Shown here: positions 17,986-26,512 of the stretch, piece after piece
Layout of the letters: each line of letters begins with the position of its first letter
How positions within the stretch are numbered: the first letter of the stretch is position 1
NCBI RefSeq assembly: GCF_001076885.1
Contig: NZ_JVDT01000143.1
Span: forward strand, 1-56,450
Direction: 5' to 3'
Source of the DNA: Bacillus sp. 522_BSPC
GTDB taxonomy: Bacteria > Bacillota > Bacilli > Bacillales > Cytobacillaceae
DNA length: 56,450 nt
Made by a program: the position numbers and the translations under genes
Notes under the pieces: model-generated
The model's database searches: none
What the model was told of the DNA's origin: nothing
The model's input: the letters and a program-made list of their open reading frames with translations, nothing else

Positions 17986-18900
17986 TTATCTTTTATATTG
18001 ATTCAGCATTTGTTGAATTCTAGTTCTTAATTCATTCCTTATATCCGTAGGTTCAATAACCTCTACATAATTGCCATAGGATAAGAGATAGCTATATAGC
18101 CATTCTCCTTTCATATGAGAGATTGTTATTTGATAAAATCCATCTTTCTTGATTGTAATATGTTTTTCATCGAATTCGTCATAAATGCGATAGCTAACCT
18201 TAGGGTTAACTCTCAGAACTAAATCGGCCCGTTCTTGAGTATCATTGTGGAATGGGGGAGTCGATGATAGAGTTTCTCCATTCTCTAATTGTTCTAGATG
18301 ATCGTCGGTTACTTCTATTTTGGACATACGATTAATCTTAAAAATTCGAGAAGCTGTTTTGTCTAAGCAGTAGGCTTCTAAATACCAAGACTTGTCCTTA
18401 AATAATAATTTAGTTGGGAGGACTCTTCGGTAGCTTTTATCACCATTTGAATTTATATAGTGAAAAGAGATTACTTCTCTCTCTAATATAGCTTGTTTAA
18501 ATAGAGAAAAATACTCCTTCCTTTTTGAATCACTTCCCCATGCTGAAAAATCTACTTCAATCCACTTTGTGTCACTCTTTTGAAATAAATGACTTAGTTT
18601 TACTAAAATATCGCTTGCTTCTGGATAATTTGTAGCAGAAAGGCTTTGGAGGGAAAATAATATTTCATCTTGTTCTTTGTCCAAGAGAAGGGATTTGTTT
18701 AGTATAAACTGCTCCATCAAGGTAATTCCTCCACCTTTACCTTGGGTCGTATAGATAGGGATGCCTGATTCAGTAAGTGTTTCAATATCGCGATAAATTG
18801 TTCGAACGGAAACTTCAAACTTCTCGGCTAATTCGTTCGCTGTTATCGATTTTCTTTCTAGTAAGATATAGACAATTTGAAACAATCTACTTATTTTCAT
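17986..18900 (-). CDS. HTH/WYL-domain transcriptional regulator (YafY/YobV type)
   Basis: This 304-residue DNA-binding regulator has an N-terminal DeoR-like winged helix (RLFQIVYILLERKSITANEL, then VSVRTIYRDIETL around residues 31-43). The WYL ligand-sensing domain lies in the second half (VISFHYINSNGDKSYRRVLP, then WYLEAYCLDKTASRIFKINRM). A C-terminal WCX-like extension follows. The ATG has AAGGAGAG upstream. It probably controls itself and possibly the SnoaL-like gene downstream; no operator could be identified. Ligand unknown. Confidence 0.92.
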   Translation of the reverse strand: MKISRLFQIVYILLERKSITANELAEKFEVSVRTIYRDIETLTESGIPIYTTQGKGGGITLMEQFILNKSLLLDKEQDEILFSLQSLSATNYPEASDILVKLSHLFQKSDTKWIEVDFSAWGSDSKRKEYFSLFKQAILEREVISFHYINSNGDKSYRRVLPTKLLFKDKSWYLEAYCLDKTASRIFKINRMSKIEVTDDHLEQLENGETLSSTPPFHNDTQERADLVLRVNPKVSYRIYDEFDEKHITIKKDGFYQITISHMKGEWLYSYLLSYGNYVEVIEPTDIRNELRTRIQQMLNQYKR

Positions 18901-18957
18901 ATGTAAAAGCTCTCTCCTTATCCTAGATAATGAATCCTTTTAAAAAATTTTAAAAAA

Positions 18958-19086
18958 TGAAGTGGAATGGAGCGGGAGGCACTCGACTCCTCCGGGAAGG
19001 AGAGCAAAACCTAAGATCCCACAGGCATTGCCGAGGCTTAGGTTGCTCCCCTGCACATCGTGTGTCTGTAGCGCAATGGAACGAAC
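18958..19086. repeat. GC-rich structured intergenic repeat (Bacillus-type)
   Basis: This stretch is much more GC-rich than its surroundings and reads TGGAATGGAGCGGGAGGCAC, then CTCGACTCCTCCGGGAAGGA, later CCCACAGGCATTGCCGAGG and TCTGTAGCGCAATGGAACGA. It has the order of pieces seen in the common Bacillaceae intergenic element of the type GGAGCGG..GACTCCTGCGGG..CCCGCAGGC..GCCGAGGAGGC. CCTAAG..CTTAGG and GGCATTGCC form stems. A 65-codon open frame across it is not a gene. It lies directly before copy 1 of the AT-rich repeat at 19100. Confidence 0.65.
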
Positions 19087-19099
19087 TTTATATTTACCA

Positions 19100-19205
19100 C
19101 TTAACTATTTTTAAAAACATAGATAAACAGTATGATAAAGTAGCTTTTATTTAAAAGCTAAATTAGAGAATGTTCGTCTTTACAGATTTGCTATTTAGTT
19201 TTTCC
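19100..19205 (+). repeat. Dispersed repeat, copy 1 (lacks the AGGCTGGGACA right end)
   Basis: The segment from TTAAAAACATAGATAA through AAATTAGAGAATGTTCGTCT to GCTATTTAGTTTTT matches 43807-43907 and the reverse complement of 56410-56450. Here the right end runs into CCTAGTCTCC instead of the GTCCCAGCCT end of copy 2, so it is degenerate or truncated. It sits between the WYL regulator and the sigma-factor gene. Confidence 0.8.
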
Positions 19206-19217
19206 TAGTCTCCTCTG

Positions 19218-20150
19218 TTACCATTTTAATGGTGGTTTATCTAATTGGGCTTGTATTCCTAGCTCGTGTGCTGCAGCTAAAATAAATTCTTTTCGAAAGA
19301 AGTAGCTTTGATGGCTCACGATTTTGCCATTCTCTATTTCTTGTGATTGAATATCATGAATTTTTAATCCGTCGTCGGTTGCGGCTAAAACGATAATAAC
19401 TGGTTTTCCCCATAGTATTTTTTCTACTGCTGTATGACCAGGTAACCCATAGATTAGGGAGCCGTTACGCATTTCGTCTTTAGAATATTCTTGGAAGCCA
19501 AGGAATGCTTCGTATTGAGCTTGATCACTATATAGGCGTAACATCTTATCTAAATTTCCTTCATTGAAAGCTTGCAAGTATGCCTGAATCGTTTCTTTCT
19601 GTGCAGAATTAGTTCCTGCATAATTTTCGGATTTAGAAAAGTCTAAAGAAGCGATTTTTTTCCTAGCCCGTTGAACAGCAGAATATACCCCACCCGGAGT
19701 ACTTTTTACAATTCCAGCGACTTCTTCAGCGCTAAAGTGGAAAACATCGAGAAGAAGAAAGGCTGCTGTTTGTTTCGGCGTTAAATTTGATTCCAAGGAA
19801 AGTAGAATCTCTTCTAAGAGTAAATGATCAGAAAAAGCAATGGAGGGAGTTGGAATATCATCTAATATTCCAATCTCTCTTTTTCTTTTTCTGCATTGGT
19901 CAATCCAAGCGTTTGTTGCAATTCGAAAAAGGTAGTCCTTTTTATCTGTAATCTCATGCCACCTTTGTGGAGCCATTCCAAACGATTTAATGATGGTATC
20001 TTGAAATAAGTCTTCTCCATCCCATGGAGACCCTGTAATATATTTACAATAGTTCCATAAGGATTTGGAGTGGGATGCAATCATTTCTTCAAATTCATGT
20101 AATAGTTTTCTTGATTCATCGGTAAAAATTTTTGTAAAATGCTTTTCCAT
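19218..20150 (-). CDS. ECF RNA polymerase sigma factor with C-terminal SnoaL-like domain
   Basis: This 310-residue sigma-70 family factor is of the SigJ/ECF41-like class. Region 2 reads GEDLFQDTIIKSFGMAPQRW (about residues 45-64) followed by YLFRIATNAWIDQCRKRKRE. Region 4 (LTPKQTAAFLLLDVFHFSAE, then GGVYSAVQRARKKI) ends near residue 168. The remaining 130 residues form an SnoaL/NTF2-like domain (QAYLQAFNEGNLDKMLRLYS), which in this class modulates sigma activity in place of a separate anti-sigma factor. AAGGAGGG precedes the ATG. No anti-sigma gene is adjacent. Confidence 0.9.
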   Translation of the reverse strand: MEKHFTKIFTDESRKLLHEFEEMIASHSKSLWNYCKYITGSPWDGEDLFQDTIIKSFGMAPQRWHEITDKKDYLFRIATNAWIDQCRKRKREIGILDDIPTPSIAFSDHLLLEEILLSLESNLTPKQTAAFLLLDVFHFSAEEVAGIVKSTPGGVYSAVQRARKKIASLDFSKSENYAGTNSAQKETIQAYLQAFNEGNLDKMLRLYSDQAQYEAFLGFQEYSKDEMRNGSLIYGLPGHTAVEKILWGKPVIIVLAATDDGLKIHDIQSQEIENGKIVSHQSYFFRKEFILAAAHELGIQAQLDKPPLKW

Positions 20151-20344
20151 TGTTTTTCCCTCCTTAACTCTTTCCTATGTATAACGGTTAGGTAGTACAG
20201 AATTATACGGTATATTTATATTATTTGGTTAATTTTATCATCGAAAGAAAGGAGAAGCGAGGTGATTGAATCTAAATATGACATGATGTTGTCTAGATAA
20301 ATGATTTATACTATTAGTAATATTAATGAAAAGAGGATGGTTAT

Positions 20345-20902
20345 ATGGAAACTAGATGTGCATGGGCAAATTCTAGTGAAATGATGCGAGATTATCATGA
20401 TAAAGAGTGGTGTGTGCCAAGTCATGATGATCAGTACTTGTTTGAAATGTTGGTGTTAGAAGGAGCACAGGCTGGATTGTCTTGGTCTATCGTGTTAAAA
20501 AAGCGAGATGCATATAGACAAGCTTTTCATCATTTTGATTTAGAATACTGTGCAAACTTAACAGAATTAGATATGGAATATATCAGAACCAATACGGAAG
20601 TTGTGAAACATCCGTTAAAGATTAAATCCGTTAAAAGCAATGCATTAGCAATCATGGAGATACAAAAAGAGTTTGGCAGTTTTGCGGGATTTTTATGGGC
20701 TTATGTAGATGGAAGTCCAATCGTATCCAATTGGCAATATGATAGCCAAATTCCTGCAGAAACCAATCTTTCAAAAAAAGTCAGTAAGGATTTGAAAAAA
20801 AGAGGCTTCAAATTCGTTGGCCCTGTAACCATTTATTCCTATCTACAAGCCATCGGGATAGTTAACGATCACATTAGTAGCTGTGCCTTTCATGGGAATT
20901 AA
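20345..20902 (+). CDS. tag: DNA-3-methyladenine glycosylase I (Tag)
   Basis: This 185-residue base-excision repair enzyme removes 3-methyladenine from alkylated DNA. It begins METRCAWANSSEMMRDYHDK, and the four zinc-snap ligands of the family are present as Cys5, His18, His176 and Cys180. The EMLVLEGAQAGLSWSIVLKK block near residues 36-55 holds the base-binding Glu and Trp of the HhH-like fold. GAGGATGG precedes the ATG at 20345. It is transcribed divergently from the ECF sigma gene; no operon partner follows. Confidence 0.95.
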   Translation: METRCAWANSSEMMRDYHDKEWCVPSHDDQYLFEMLVLEGAQAGLSWSIVLKKRDAYRQAFHHFDLEYCANLTELDMEYIRTNTEVVKHPLKIKSVKSNALAIMEIQKEFGSFAGFLWAYVDGSPIVSNWQYDSQIPAETNLSKKVSKDLKKRGFKFVGPVTIYSYLQAIGIVNDHISSCAFHGN

Positions 20903-20992
20903 GAGTGCGGGGGAACCAGATAGGCATTCTCCTGATCCCTCTCTTTTTTGTTCATAATATGATAAAGGGAAGCGGGACAGCTGTCCTTGTAA

Positions 20993-21949
20993 TTACTTAA
21001 ATAATAGAGGAGTTTCTTCCCATAATGTAAGAGCAGCTTCTTTATCAATAGCCCATGGTTTGACACCGATTCTATCGGTGTCGTCTGTAGCTATGGGAGC
21101 AATGTCTCCATTTTCGCAATAAACGCCACCATATCCTGCTAGTTGTTGGCTAACTGCACACCATACAATGGTCGCGGCACCTTCTTTAATGGTTTTATGT
21201 TCATTGGTATAGCTGTCGTAGCCGCGTTCTCCGTTCTTATTAATTGCTCCCATTTCCGACAATTCATCATCTGTTAGATTATGAGAGAGGTTTGTAACAA
21301 TACTTCCTGGATGTACCGCGAAGGATCGAATATTGTCTTTTTTATATAATTCATCAAGCGCAACGCTCAATAGGGAAACAGCTGTTTTTGATTGCCCATA
21401 AGCCGTCCACTTATCATAGGGAGTGTCGATAAAGTTAGGATCTTCAAAATGAAATGGAGAGAACCAATGAGCTCTTGAGGTTAAATAGACAACTCTTGCT
21501 CCATTCGCATTCTTTAGTTCTGGCAGCAATGCTTTTGTCAAAAAGAAATGGCCTAAATAATTTGTTGCTATTTGTAGTTCATTGCCAAAGCTATCACGAG
21601 ATAGAGGAGTCGCCATAATCCCTGCACTGTTTATTAATATATCTAATTTTTGATATTTTTTTTGAAACCACTGGGTGAATGCTTTTATGGTATCTCTATT
21701 ACTCAAATCAAACGAAGCAGGATAAAGCTCAATATTTGACATTCTAGCTAGAGACTCTTGAGCTTTAGCTGGATTTCTTACAGGAATAATAATCGTTGCT
21801 CCAGCTTTTGCTAATGTTTTTGTAGTTTCTAAACCAAGACCGGCTGCACCGCCAGTAATGATAATTGTTTTGCCAGATAAATTAATATTTTGGATGACTT
21901 CATCTGTAGTGGTTCTAGCTGTATTTCCTGTCTGTAATGGTTGTTGCAT
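20993..21949 (-). CDS. Short-chain dehydrogenase/reductase (extended substrate unknown)
   Basis: This 318-residue NAD(P)-dependent oxidoreductase of the SDR superfamily has the cofactor motif TGGAAGLG near residues 33-40, NSAG near 107, a catalytic serine in YLTSRAHW and the YGQSK catalytic pair near residue 183. The overall pattern resembles retinol-dehydrogenase/WWOX-like SDRs common in Bacillus. Its ATG overlaps the stop codon of the upstream MerR gene by one base, so the two form an operon. The MerR protein probably controls it in response to its substrate or a stress signal. Confidence 0.9.
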   Translation of the reverse strand: MQQPLQTGNTARTTTDEVIQNINLSGKTIIITGGAAGLGLETTKTLAKAGATIIIPVRNPAKAQESLARMSNIELYPASFDLSNRDTIKAFTQWFQKKYQKLDILINSAGIMATPLSRDSFGNELQIATNYLGHFFLTKALLPELKNANGARVVYLTSRAHWFSPFHFEDPNFIDTPYDKWTAYGQSKTAVSLLSVALDELYKKDNIRSFAVHPGSIVTNLSHNLTDDELSEMGAINKNGERGYDSYTNEHKTIKEGAATIVWCAVSQQLAGYGGVYCENGDIAPIATDDTDRIGVKPWAIDKEAALTLWEETPLLFK

Positions 21950-22308
21950 TACTTTCCGCCGCCTTTAAGTGTACTAAAGTAAGAAATTTTGTATTGAACT
22001 TTCTCTAAAATTTGCTGGCGTTTTGCTAATTCCAATTTCATTTTTTCCGCATGCTCTTGTAAAATGCTATAACACTTCTGATTATCCTTCTCCTTATAAG
22101 CATCTACATAATTTTTAATTTGTTCTAAAGGCATATCTGTATCCTTTAAATTTACGATAAACCCAAGATATTGAATCATTTTGTCATCATACACCTTATA
22201 GCCTCTGCTATTTTTCTCTGGGGGATCAATCAAGCCCAGTTTCTCATAATATCGAATAGTAGGAATAGACAAGCCAACAAGCTTAGAGACTTCTGAAATT
22301 TGATACAT
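21949..22308 (-). CDS. MerR family transcriptional regulator
   Basis: This 119-residue regulator has an N-terminal MerR helix-turn-helix (MYQISEVSKLVGLSIPTIRY, then YEKLGLIDPPEKNSRGYKVY). A dimerisation coiled coil (CYSILQEHAEKMKLELAKRQ) ends at about residue 107. There is no cysteine cluster in the effector region, so metal sensing is unlikely; AdhR/YfmP-like sensing of electrophiles or a drug is possible. It is the first gene of a two-gene operon with the SDR. GAGGTGAGAAA precedes the ATG. Confidence 0.93.
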   Translation of the reverse strand: MYQISEVSKLVGLSIPTIRYYEKLGLIDPPEKNSRGYKVYDDKMIQYLGFIVNLKDTDMPLEQIKNYVDAYKEKDNQKCYSILQEHAEKMKLELAKRQQILEKVQYKISYFSTLKGGGK

Positions 22309-22403
22309 TTTCTCACCTCGTATTTAGACGATACAACCTGAAGTTAACTTCATGTCAAGAAGCATTTGAACCAGATCGCCTGCTTCTAAAATTTTTACAG
22401 TTA

Positions 22404-22412
22404 TGGTATAAT
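22404..22412 (+). promoter_or_regulatory. Extended -10 promoter of the hflX leader
   Basis: TGGTATAAT is a full extended -10 (TGN plus TATAAT at 22407-22412) with no good -35. Transcription from here would give an RNA leader of about 390 bases before hflX. Confidence 0.6.
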
Positions 22413-22446
22413 AAACGAAATTAGATGAATGGAGGGTTGCTTTAAG

Positions 22447-22482
22447 ATGTGGAATTCTATCTCGATTTTATACTTTATGTAA
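22447..22482 (+). CDS. Putative 11-residue leader peptide (uORF) of hflX
   Basis: GGAGGG at 22431-22436 precedes an ATG at 22447 that encodes MWNSISILYFM and a stop at 22480-22482. It begins about 28 bases after the predicted transcription start and ends 27 bases before the sequence that can disarm the hflX terminator. This is the arrangement of ribosome-stalling leader peptides that control antibiotic-resistance genes. Coding is inferred from position and ribosome binding site only. Confidence 0.5.
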   Translation: MWNSISILYFM

Positions 22483-22508
22483 CTAATTTTATAGTACTTA
22501 AAGGCTCT

Positions 22509-22787
22509 GCCTGTGTGTAGAGTAATCGGGATTAGTATGCCTATTTTTAAATAAACCTTTCATTAACGGTTGTAAATAATTGTTATGATGTAAAGGGAGG
22601 AGAGGGTTCTACTCTCTTTTCGTGTCTTCTAGTTAGAAATAATACTTATTTTTGAGCACCTATTTTTCAATAAAATTAGGGTTGTTTCTTAACGATGTAT
22701 TTTTCTATAAGAAAACAAGGTGTAATTACTACTATTCTTATTCCGATTATTCAAAACACAGGCGGCGAATCCCTGTGTTTTTTTTAT
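22509..22787 (+). promoter_or_regulatory. Candidate transcription attenuator of hflX
   Basis: GCCTGTGT at 22509-22516 is exactly complementary to ACACAGGC at 22756-22763; with C22507-G22765 and T22508-G22764 the pairing spans 10 bases. The downstream strand is the 5' arm of the terminator at 22753-22787, so the two structures exclude each other. CTCT/AGAG (22505-22508, 22519-22522) can alternatively mask the upstream strand. A weaker GAGAG/CTCTC hairpin with TTTT lies at 22600-22620. Confidence 0.6.
22753..22787 (+). terminator. Strong terminator 22 bases before the hflX start
   Basis: AAAACACAGG (22753-22762) pairs with CCTGTGTTTT (22772-22781) around CGGCGAATC, and the T-run extends to 22785. 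No gene precedes it on this strand except the 11-codon uORF, so it must regulate hflX. Confidence 0.85.
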
Positions 22788-22808
22788 AAGCAGAATGGAG
22801 GAACATAA

Positions 22809-24065
22809 ATGGAAGAAAGACAAAAAGCGATAGTAGTAGGCGTTCATTATGATCAGAAAGAAGACTTTTCCAATTCGATGGAAGAGCTCACTCAATTGGC
22901 AGAGGCTTGTGATATAGAGGTAGTTGGGGAAGTAACACAGAAATTAGATCGGGTGCATTCAGGACATTATATTGGAAAGGGAAAGCTTCAGGAATTAGCG
23001 ACATTGCTAGAAGAAAAGGGTGTGAAAATAGTCCTTTTTAATGATGAGCTATCTCCCTCTCAAGTTCGTAATTTAGAGGAAGCTACGGATTGCCGAATCA
23101 TTGACAGAACGGTATTGATTTTAGATATCTTTGCACAAAGAGCGAAGACAAAAGAAGCGATGCTGCAGGTGGAAATTGCAAAATTACAATATATGCTGCC
23201 TCGATTAGCTGGCTTAGGCGAATCATTAGGACGTCAAGGTGGTGGATCAGGGCTCATAAATAGAGGGTCTGGAGAAACGAAGCTAGAATTGGATCGAAGA
23301 AGAATTGAGGACAGAATCAGTCGATTGCATAAGGAATTAGATACACTTGTTGTCCAACGTAAAAATCAGCGAAAGATGCGAAAAAAGAAAGAGATGCCAA
23401 GTATTGCACTAGTTGGCTATACGAACGCTGGAAAGTCGACCTTAATGAATGTGCTGATGGAAAATTATCAAGCGGCGGCAGAGAAAAAAGTGTTCGAAAA
23501 GAATATGTTGTTTGCGACACTTGAAACATCTGTACGAAATATTACGTTACCAAATAATAAATCCTTTTTATTAACGGATACGGTTGGATTTATTAGTAAA
23601 TTGCCGCACCAATTAGTAAAAGCATTCCGATCTACTTTAGAGGAAGTGGCAGAAGCAGATTTGCTCATCCATGTAGTAGACTACTCTAATCCGAATTATC
23701 AAGAGCAAATAAACGTTACAAAAAAGACGCTAAAGGAGCTTAACGCTGAGAATATCCCGACTATTTATGCCTTTAATAAGGTGGATTTAGTGCAGGAGGA
23801 GTCTTCGATGGCTGGAATAGAGGCAGTGTACCTATCTGCTAAAAAGCAAATCGGAATAAAGGAACTAGTTGATACGATTGCCAAAAATATCTTTAACCAA
23901 TATATTTCCTGCGAAATGATTATTCCTTATGATAAAGGAAGTATACTCTCTTATTTAAAGGAAAAGGCAAACATTCTGTCAACGGAATACAACAATGATG
24001 GCGTATTTATTACGATGGAATGCAAGGAAGAAGACTATAATCGTTATAGGGAATATGTTGTTTAA
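22809..24065 (+). CDS. hflX: GTPase HflX (possibly the HflXr antibiotic-resistance subtype)
   Basis: This 418-residue ribosome-associated GTPase splits stalled 70S ribosomes. An N-terminal nucleotide-binding domain is followed by a glycine-rich linker GLGESLGRQGGGSGLINRGS (residues 135-154). The G domain has G1 GYTNAGKST at 203-211, G3 DTVGF at 257-261, G4 NKVD at 323-326 and G5 SAK at 343-345, and a C-terminal domain follows. AATGGAGG lies upstream of the ATG. It is a single-gene unit, not next to spoVK or glnR as the housekeeping hflX (ynbA) is in B. subtilis. The attenuated leader resembles that of Listeria HflXr, which relieves lincosamide/macrolide inhibition; the subtype is an inference. 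Confidence 0.92.
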   Translation: MEERQKAIVVGVHYDQKEDFSNSMEELTQLAEACDIEVVGEVTQKLDRVHSGHYIGKGKLQELATLLEEKGVKIVLFNDELSPSQVRNLEEATDCRIIDRTVLILDIFAQRAKTKEAMLQVEIAKLQYMLPRLAGLGESLGRQGGGSGLINRGSGETKLELDRRRIEDRISRLHKELDTLVVQRKNQRKMRKKKEMPSIALVGYTNAGKSTLMNVLMENYQAAAEKKVFEKNMLFATLETSVRNITLPNNKSFLLTDTVGFISKLPHQLVKAFRSTLEEVAEADLLIHVVDYSNPNYQEQINVTKKTLKELNAENIPTIYAFNKVDLVQEESSMAGIEAVYLSAKKQIGIKELVDTIAKNIFNQYISCEMIIPYDKGSILSYLKEKANILSTEYNNDGVFITMECKEEDYNRYREYVV

Positions 24066-24218
24066 ATGAAGAAAGAGGAACGCTTTTACTGATTTAGTCA
24101 AGGCGGAAAAGGGAGTGCAAGCACCATCCCTCTGGTTACTTCCCTGATTCGCTTTTCTAGCACTATATTTACTAACCCCTTCATATAATCAAAAGAGGAA
24201 GCAGAGGGGGTGCTATAG

Positions 24219-25127
24219 GTGAATATTTTTGATTGCGTTATTATCGGTGCAGGTCCAGCTGGAATGAGTGCTGCGCTCATATTAGGGAGAGCAAGGCGAA
24301 ATATTGCCATATTCGATGATGGGACAAATAGAAATAGGGTTAGCCATGAATCCCACGGTTTTATTACAAGAGACGGGATAAGCCCTCAGATGTTTAAAGA
24401 GTTAGGAATAGATGATTTAATGAAATACAGAAATATTTCTTGTTTCAAAGCTAGGGTAACCCACATTGAGAAAGCTAGAGGTGAAAGGGGACTACTGCTA
24501 GTTAAAACAAAACATCATGATGAATACTTAACGCAAAAGCTTATTATTGCAACTGGTGTTCAAGAGATAATCTCAATTCCGAATGCAAGACAATATTATG
24601 GGAAAAGTCTGTTCAGTTGCCCTTACTGTGATGGATGGGAATTACGGGATCAAGCGCTAATTGTTATTGCCTATACCGAAGCACAAGTCTTACATATGGG
24701 GAAACTGGTTTATAATTGGTCAAAAGATTTAGTCGTTGCGACAAATGGAGCGGCAGTTTCAGAGAAAATCAAAGAGGATTTTCAGAAAAGAAATATCTCC
24801 ATCATAACAGAACCGATTAGAAGGTTATTAGGGGAAAATGGCTATCTTCAGCAAGTCGAATTTAAATCTGGACAAAGGATTACGAGAACAGGTGGTTTTA
24901 TCATCCCTTCCTATTATCGTTCTAATCAATTTGTGGAGCAGCTTGGATTAGATGTTCATCCTAATGGAGTTGTAGTGACGGACGGATCTGGTCGTACTAC
25001 TTGTAAAAATGTTTATGTGGCAGGAGAAGCAGAAAAAGCAGGCGCATCCTCTGTCGTCCTCTCCGCTGCAGATGGAAGTAGGACCGGGGTGGCAGTAAAT
25101 ACGGACTTAGTAATGGAACAGTTTTAA
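24219..25127 (+). CDS. Thioredoxin-reductase-like FAD oxidoreductase
   Basis: This 302-residue flavoprotein of the TrxB-like pyridine nucleotide-disulfide family has the FAD motif VIIGAGPAGMSAAL near residues 7-20, a redox-active CPYC at about 134-137 and the C-terminal FAD motif NVYVAGEAEKAG. The second dinucleotide motif expected for NADPH (GGGDSA type) is missing: the place after the CPYC domain reads ALIVIAYTEAQVLHMGKLVY. This is known in a TrxB-like subgroup related to GliT-type oxidases. GAGGGGG lies 8 bases before the GTG start. It may oxidise dithiols with oxygen rather than reduce thioredoxin. Confidence 0.85.
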   Translation: MNIFDCVIIGAGPAGMSAALILGRARRNIAIFDDGTNRNRVSHESHGFITRDGISPQMFKELGIDDLMKYRNISCFKARVTHIEKARGERGLLLVKTKHHDEYLTQKLIIATGVQEIISIPNARQYYGKSLFSCPYCDGWELRDQALIVIAYTEAQVLHMGKLVYNWSKDLVVATNGAAVSEKIKEDFQKRNISIITEPIRRLLGENGYLQQVEFKSGQRITRTGGFIIPSYYRSNQFVEQLGLDVHPNGVVVTDGSGRTTCKNVYVAGEAEKAGASSVVLSAADGSRTGVAVNTDLVMEQF

Positions 25128-25129
25128 AA

Positions 25130-25159
25130 GAAGCGGAGGGAGTAGTATCCTCCTGCTTC
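25130..25159. terminator. Hairpin between convergent genes
   Basis: GAAGCGGAGG (25130-25139) pairs with CCTCC and GCTTC (25149-25153 and 25155-25159, one bulged T). It lacks a T-run on the plus strand but separates the TrxB-like gene from cfa. Confidence 0.45.
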
Positions 25160-25176
25160 CATTAGAAATGAATTTC

Positions 25177-26343
25177 CTATCCTCTTGTCATTGGCAGCTG
25201 GTTGCTGCTATTTTTAACGAGTAAATATTGAATAACATCAATATTGCTTGCTTTAAAGGAAGCGGCACATGCTTGCAAATATAAGTCCCACATCCGGATA
25301 AAGCGTTCATCCTTTATTTTCCGAACTTCCCCTAGATTAGCAATAAAGTTAGCATGCCACATTTCTAATGTTTTTTGATAATGGCGACGAAGACTTTCTA
25401 AATCAACTAGTTGTAGACTTTCTGTTGTCATATGGCTAATAAGTTCTGAGACACCAGGGATATAGCCGCCAGGGAAAATATATTTATTGATCCAAGCATT
25501 AGTTGCGCCACCTTGCTGGCGTGAAATTCCGTGAATCAAGGCTACTCCATCGTCCTTTAGCAAATGGTGAACCTGCTGGAAATATGCTTGAAGATTTTCC
25601 TTGCCTACGTGTTCAAACATCCCCACACTAGTAATGCGATCAAATGTCTTATCCTTTAAATCACGATAATCCATTAAATAGACGGTTATGCTTTCTGATA
25701 ATCCTTTTTCTTTTGCCATTTTCATCACATAGTCATATTGTTCTTGGCTTAAAGTGATGCCGGTTGCCTTAACTTGATAGTCTTTCACGGCAGTAAAAAT
25801 GAGATTACCCCATCCACAGCCAATGTCCAATAAGTCCTGGCCAGGAGAAAGATTTAATTTTTTTAAAATATGGTCTACCTTATTTTGCTGTGCAGTTTCT
25901 AATGTATCTTCAGGAGTTTGGAAATAGGCACAGGAATAGGTCATGGAACGATCTAGCCAAATTTTATAAAAATCATTGCCGATATCGTAATGATTTTGGA
26001 CATCTTCTTTACTCTGTGTTTTAGTATGGGACTGTTTGGGAAGAAATTTTCTAAATTTACTACTTTGCATAAAGCTGGATGCATTTTCATAGGCAGAGGC
26101 AATTAAATCCTCTATACTGCCCTTTATTTCTATTTTTCCATCCATATACGCTTCTCCTAAAGCTAATGAAGCATTATTGTAAATATCTTTCATGCGAATA
26201 GGCTTTTTGAAAATAAGCTCTATAGCAGGATCACCGTTACCATAGACAGCTGATTTACCATCCCAATAAGTAACCTTAACTGGAACGGTGAAGGAATTGC
26301 TTAAAATAGATTTATATATGGTTTTCTCGAACACACCATTCAC
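25177..26343 (-). CDS. cfa: Cyclopropane-fatty-acyl-phospholipid synthase
   Basis: This 388-residue membrane-associated SAM-dependent enzyme converts cis double bonds of phospholipid acyl chains to cyclopropane rings. Visible motifs are [20 protein letters not shown] followed by TYSCAYF (about residues 114-141), the SAM site [11 protein letters not shown] near 170-180, [15 protein letters not shown] near 239-253 and the C-terminal [14 protein letters not shown]. All are typical of Cfa/mycolic acid synthases. It starts at GTG 26343 with GGGGAGTAAGG upstream. It is a lone gene, converging on the TrxB-like gene. Confidence 0.95.
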   Translation of the reverse strand: MNGVFEKTIYKSILSNSFTVPVKVTYWDGKSAVYGNGDPAIELIFKKPIRMKDIYNNASLALGEAYMDGKIEIKGSIEDLIASAYENASSFMQSSKFRKFLPKQSHTKTQSKEDVQNHYDIGNDFYKIWLDRSMTYSCAYFQTPEDTLETAQQNKVDHILKKLNLSPGQDLLDIGCGWGNLIFTAVKDYQVKATGITLSQEQYDYVMKMAKEKGLSESITVYLMDYRDLKDKTFDRITSVGMFEHVGKENLQAYFQQVHHLLKDDGVALIHGISRQQGGATNAWINKYIFPGGYIPGVSELISHMTTESLQLVDLESLRRHYQKTLEMWHANFIANLGEVRKIKDERFIRMWDLYLQACAASFKASNIDVIQYLLVKNSSNQLPMTRG

Positions 26344-26512
26344 CCCTTACTCCCCATTGTTTATGTATAATTTTACCTCTATTTCATGAAATATGTGGTT
26401 AATATGCTCAAATGGAATAATAGGTGGATACTTTGAGGAAAAAATCATCCCTTGCAAAAGGGAGAATGGTAAGATGGAAACAGGCAGTATAAACGAAAAA
26501 GAGGGGAATCAA

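Noticed and set aside
18957-19154. 65-codon open frame across the GC-rich repeat
   Set aside because: Lacks a ribosome binding site, follows repeat structure rather than codon use, and ends inside the dispersed repeat.
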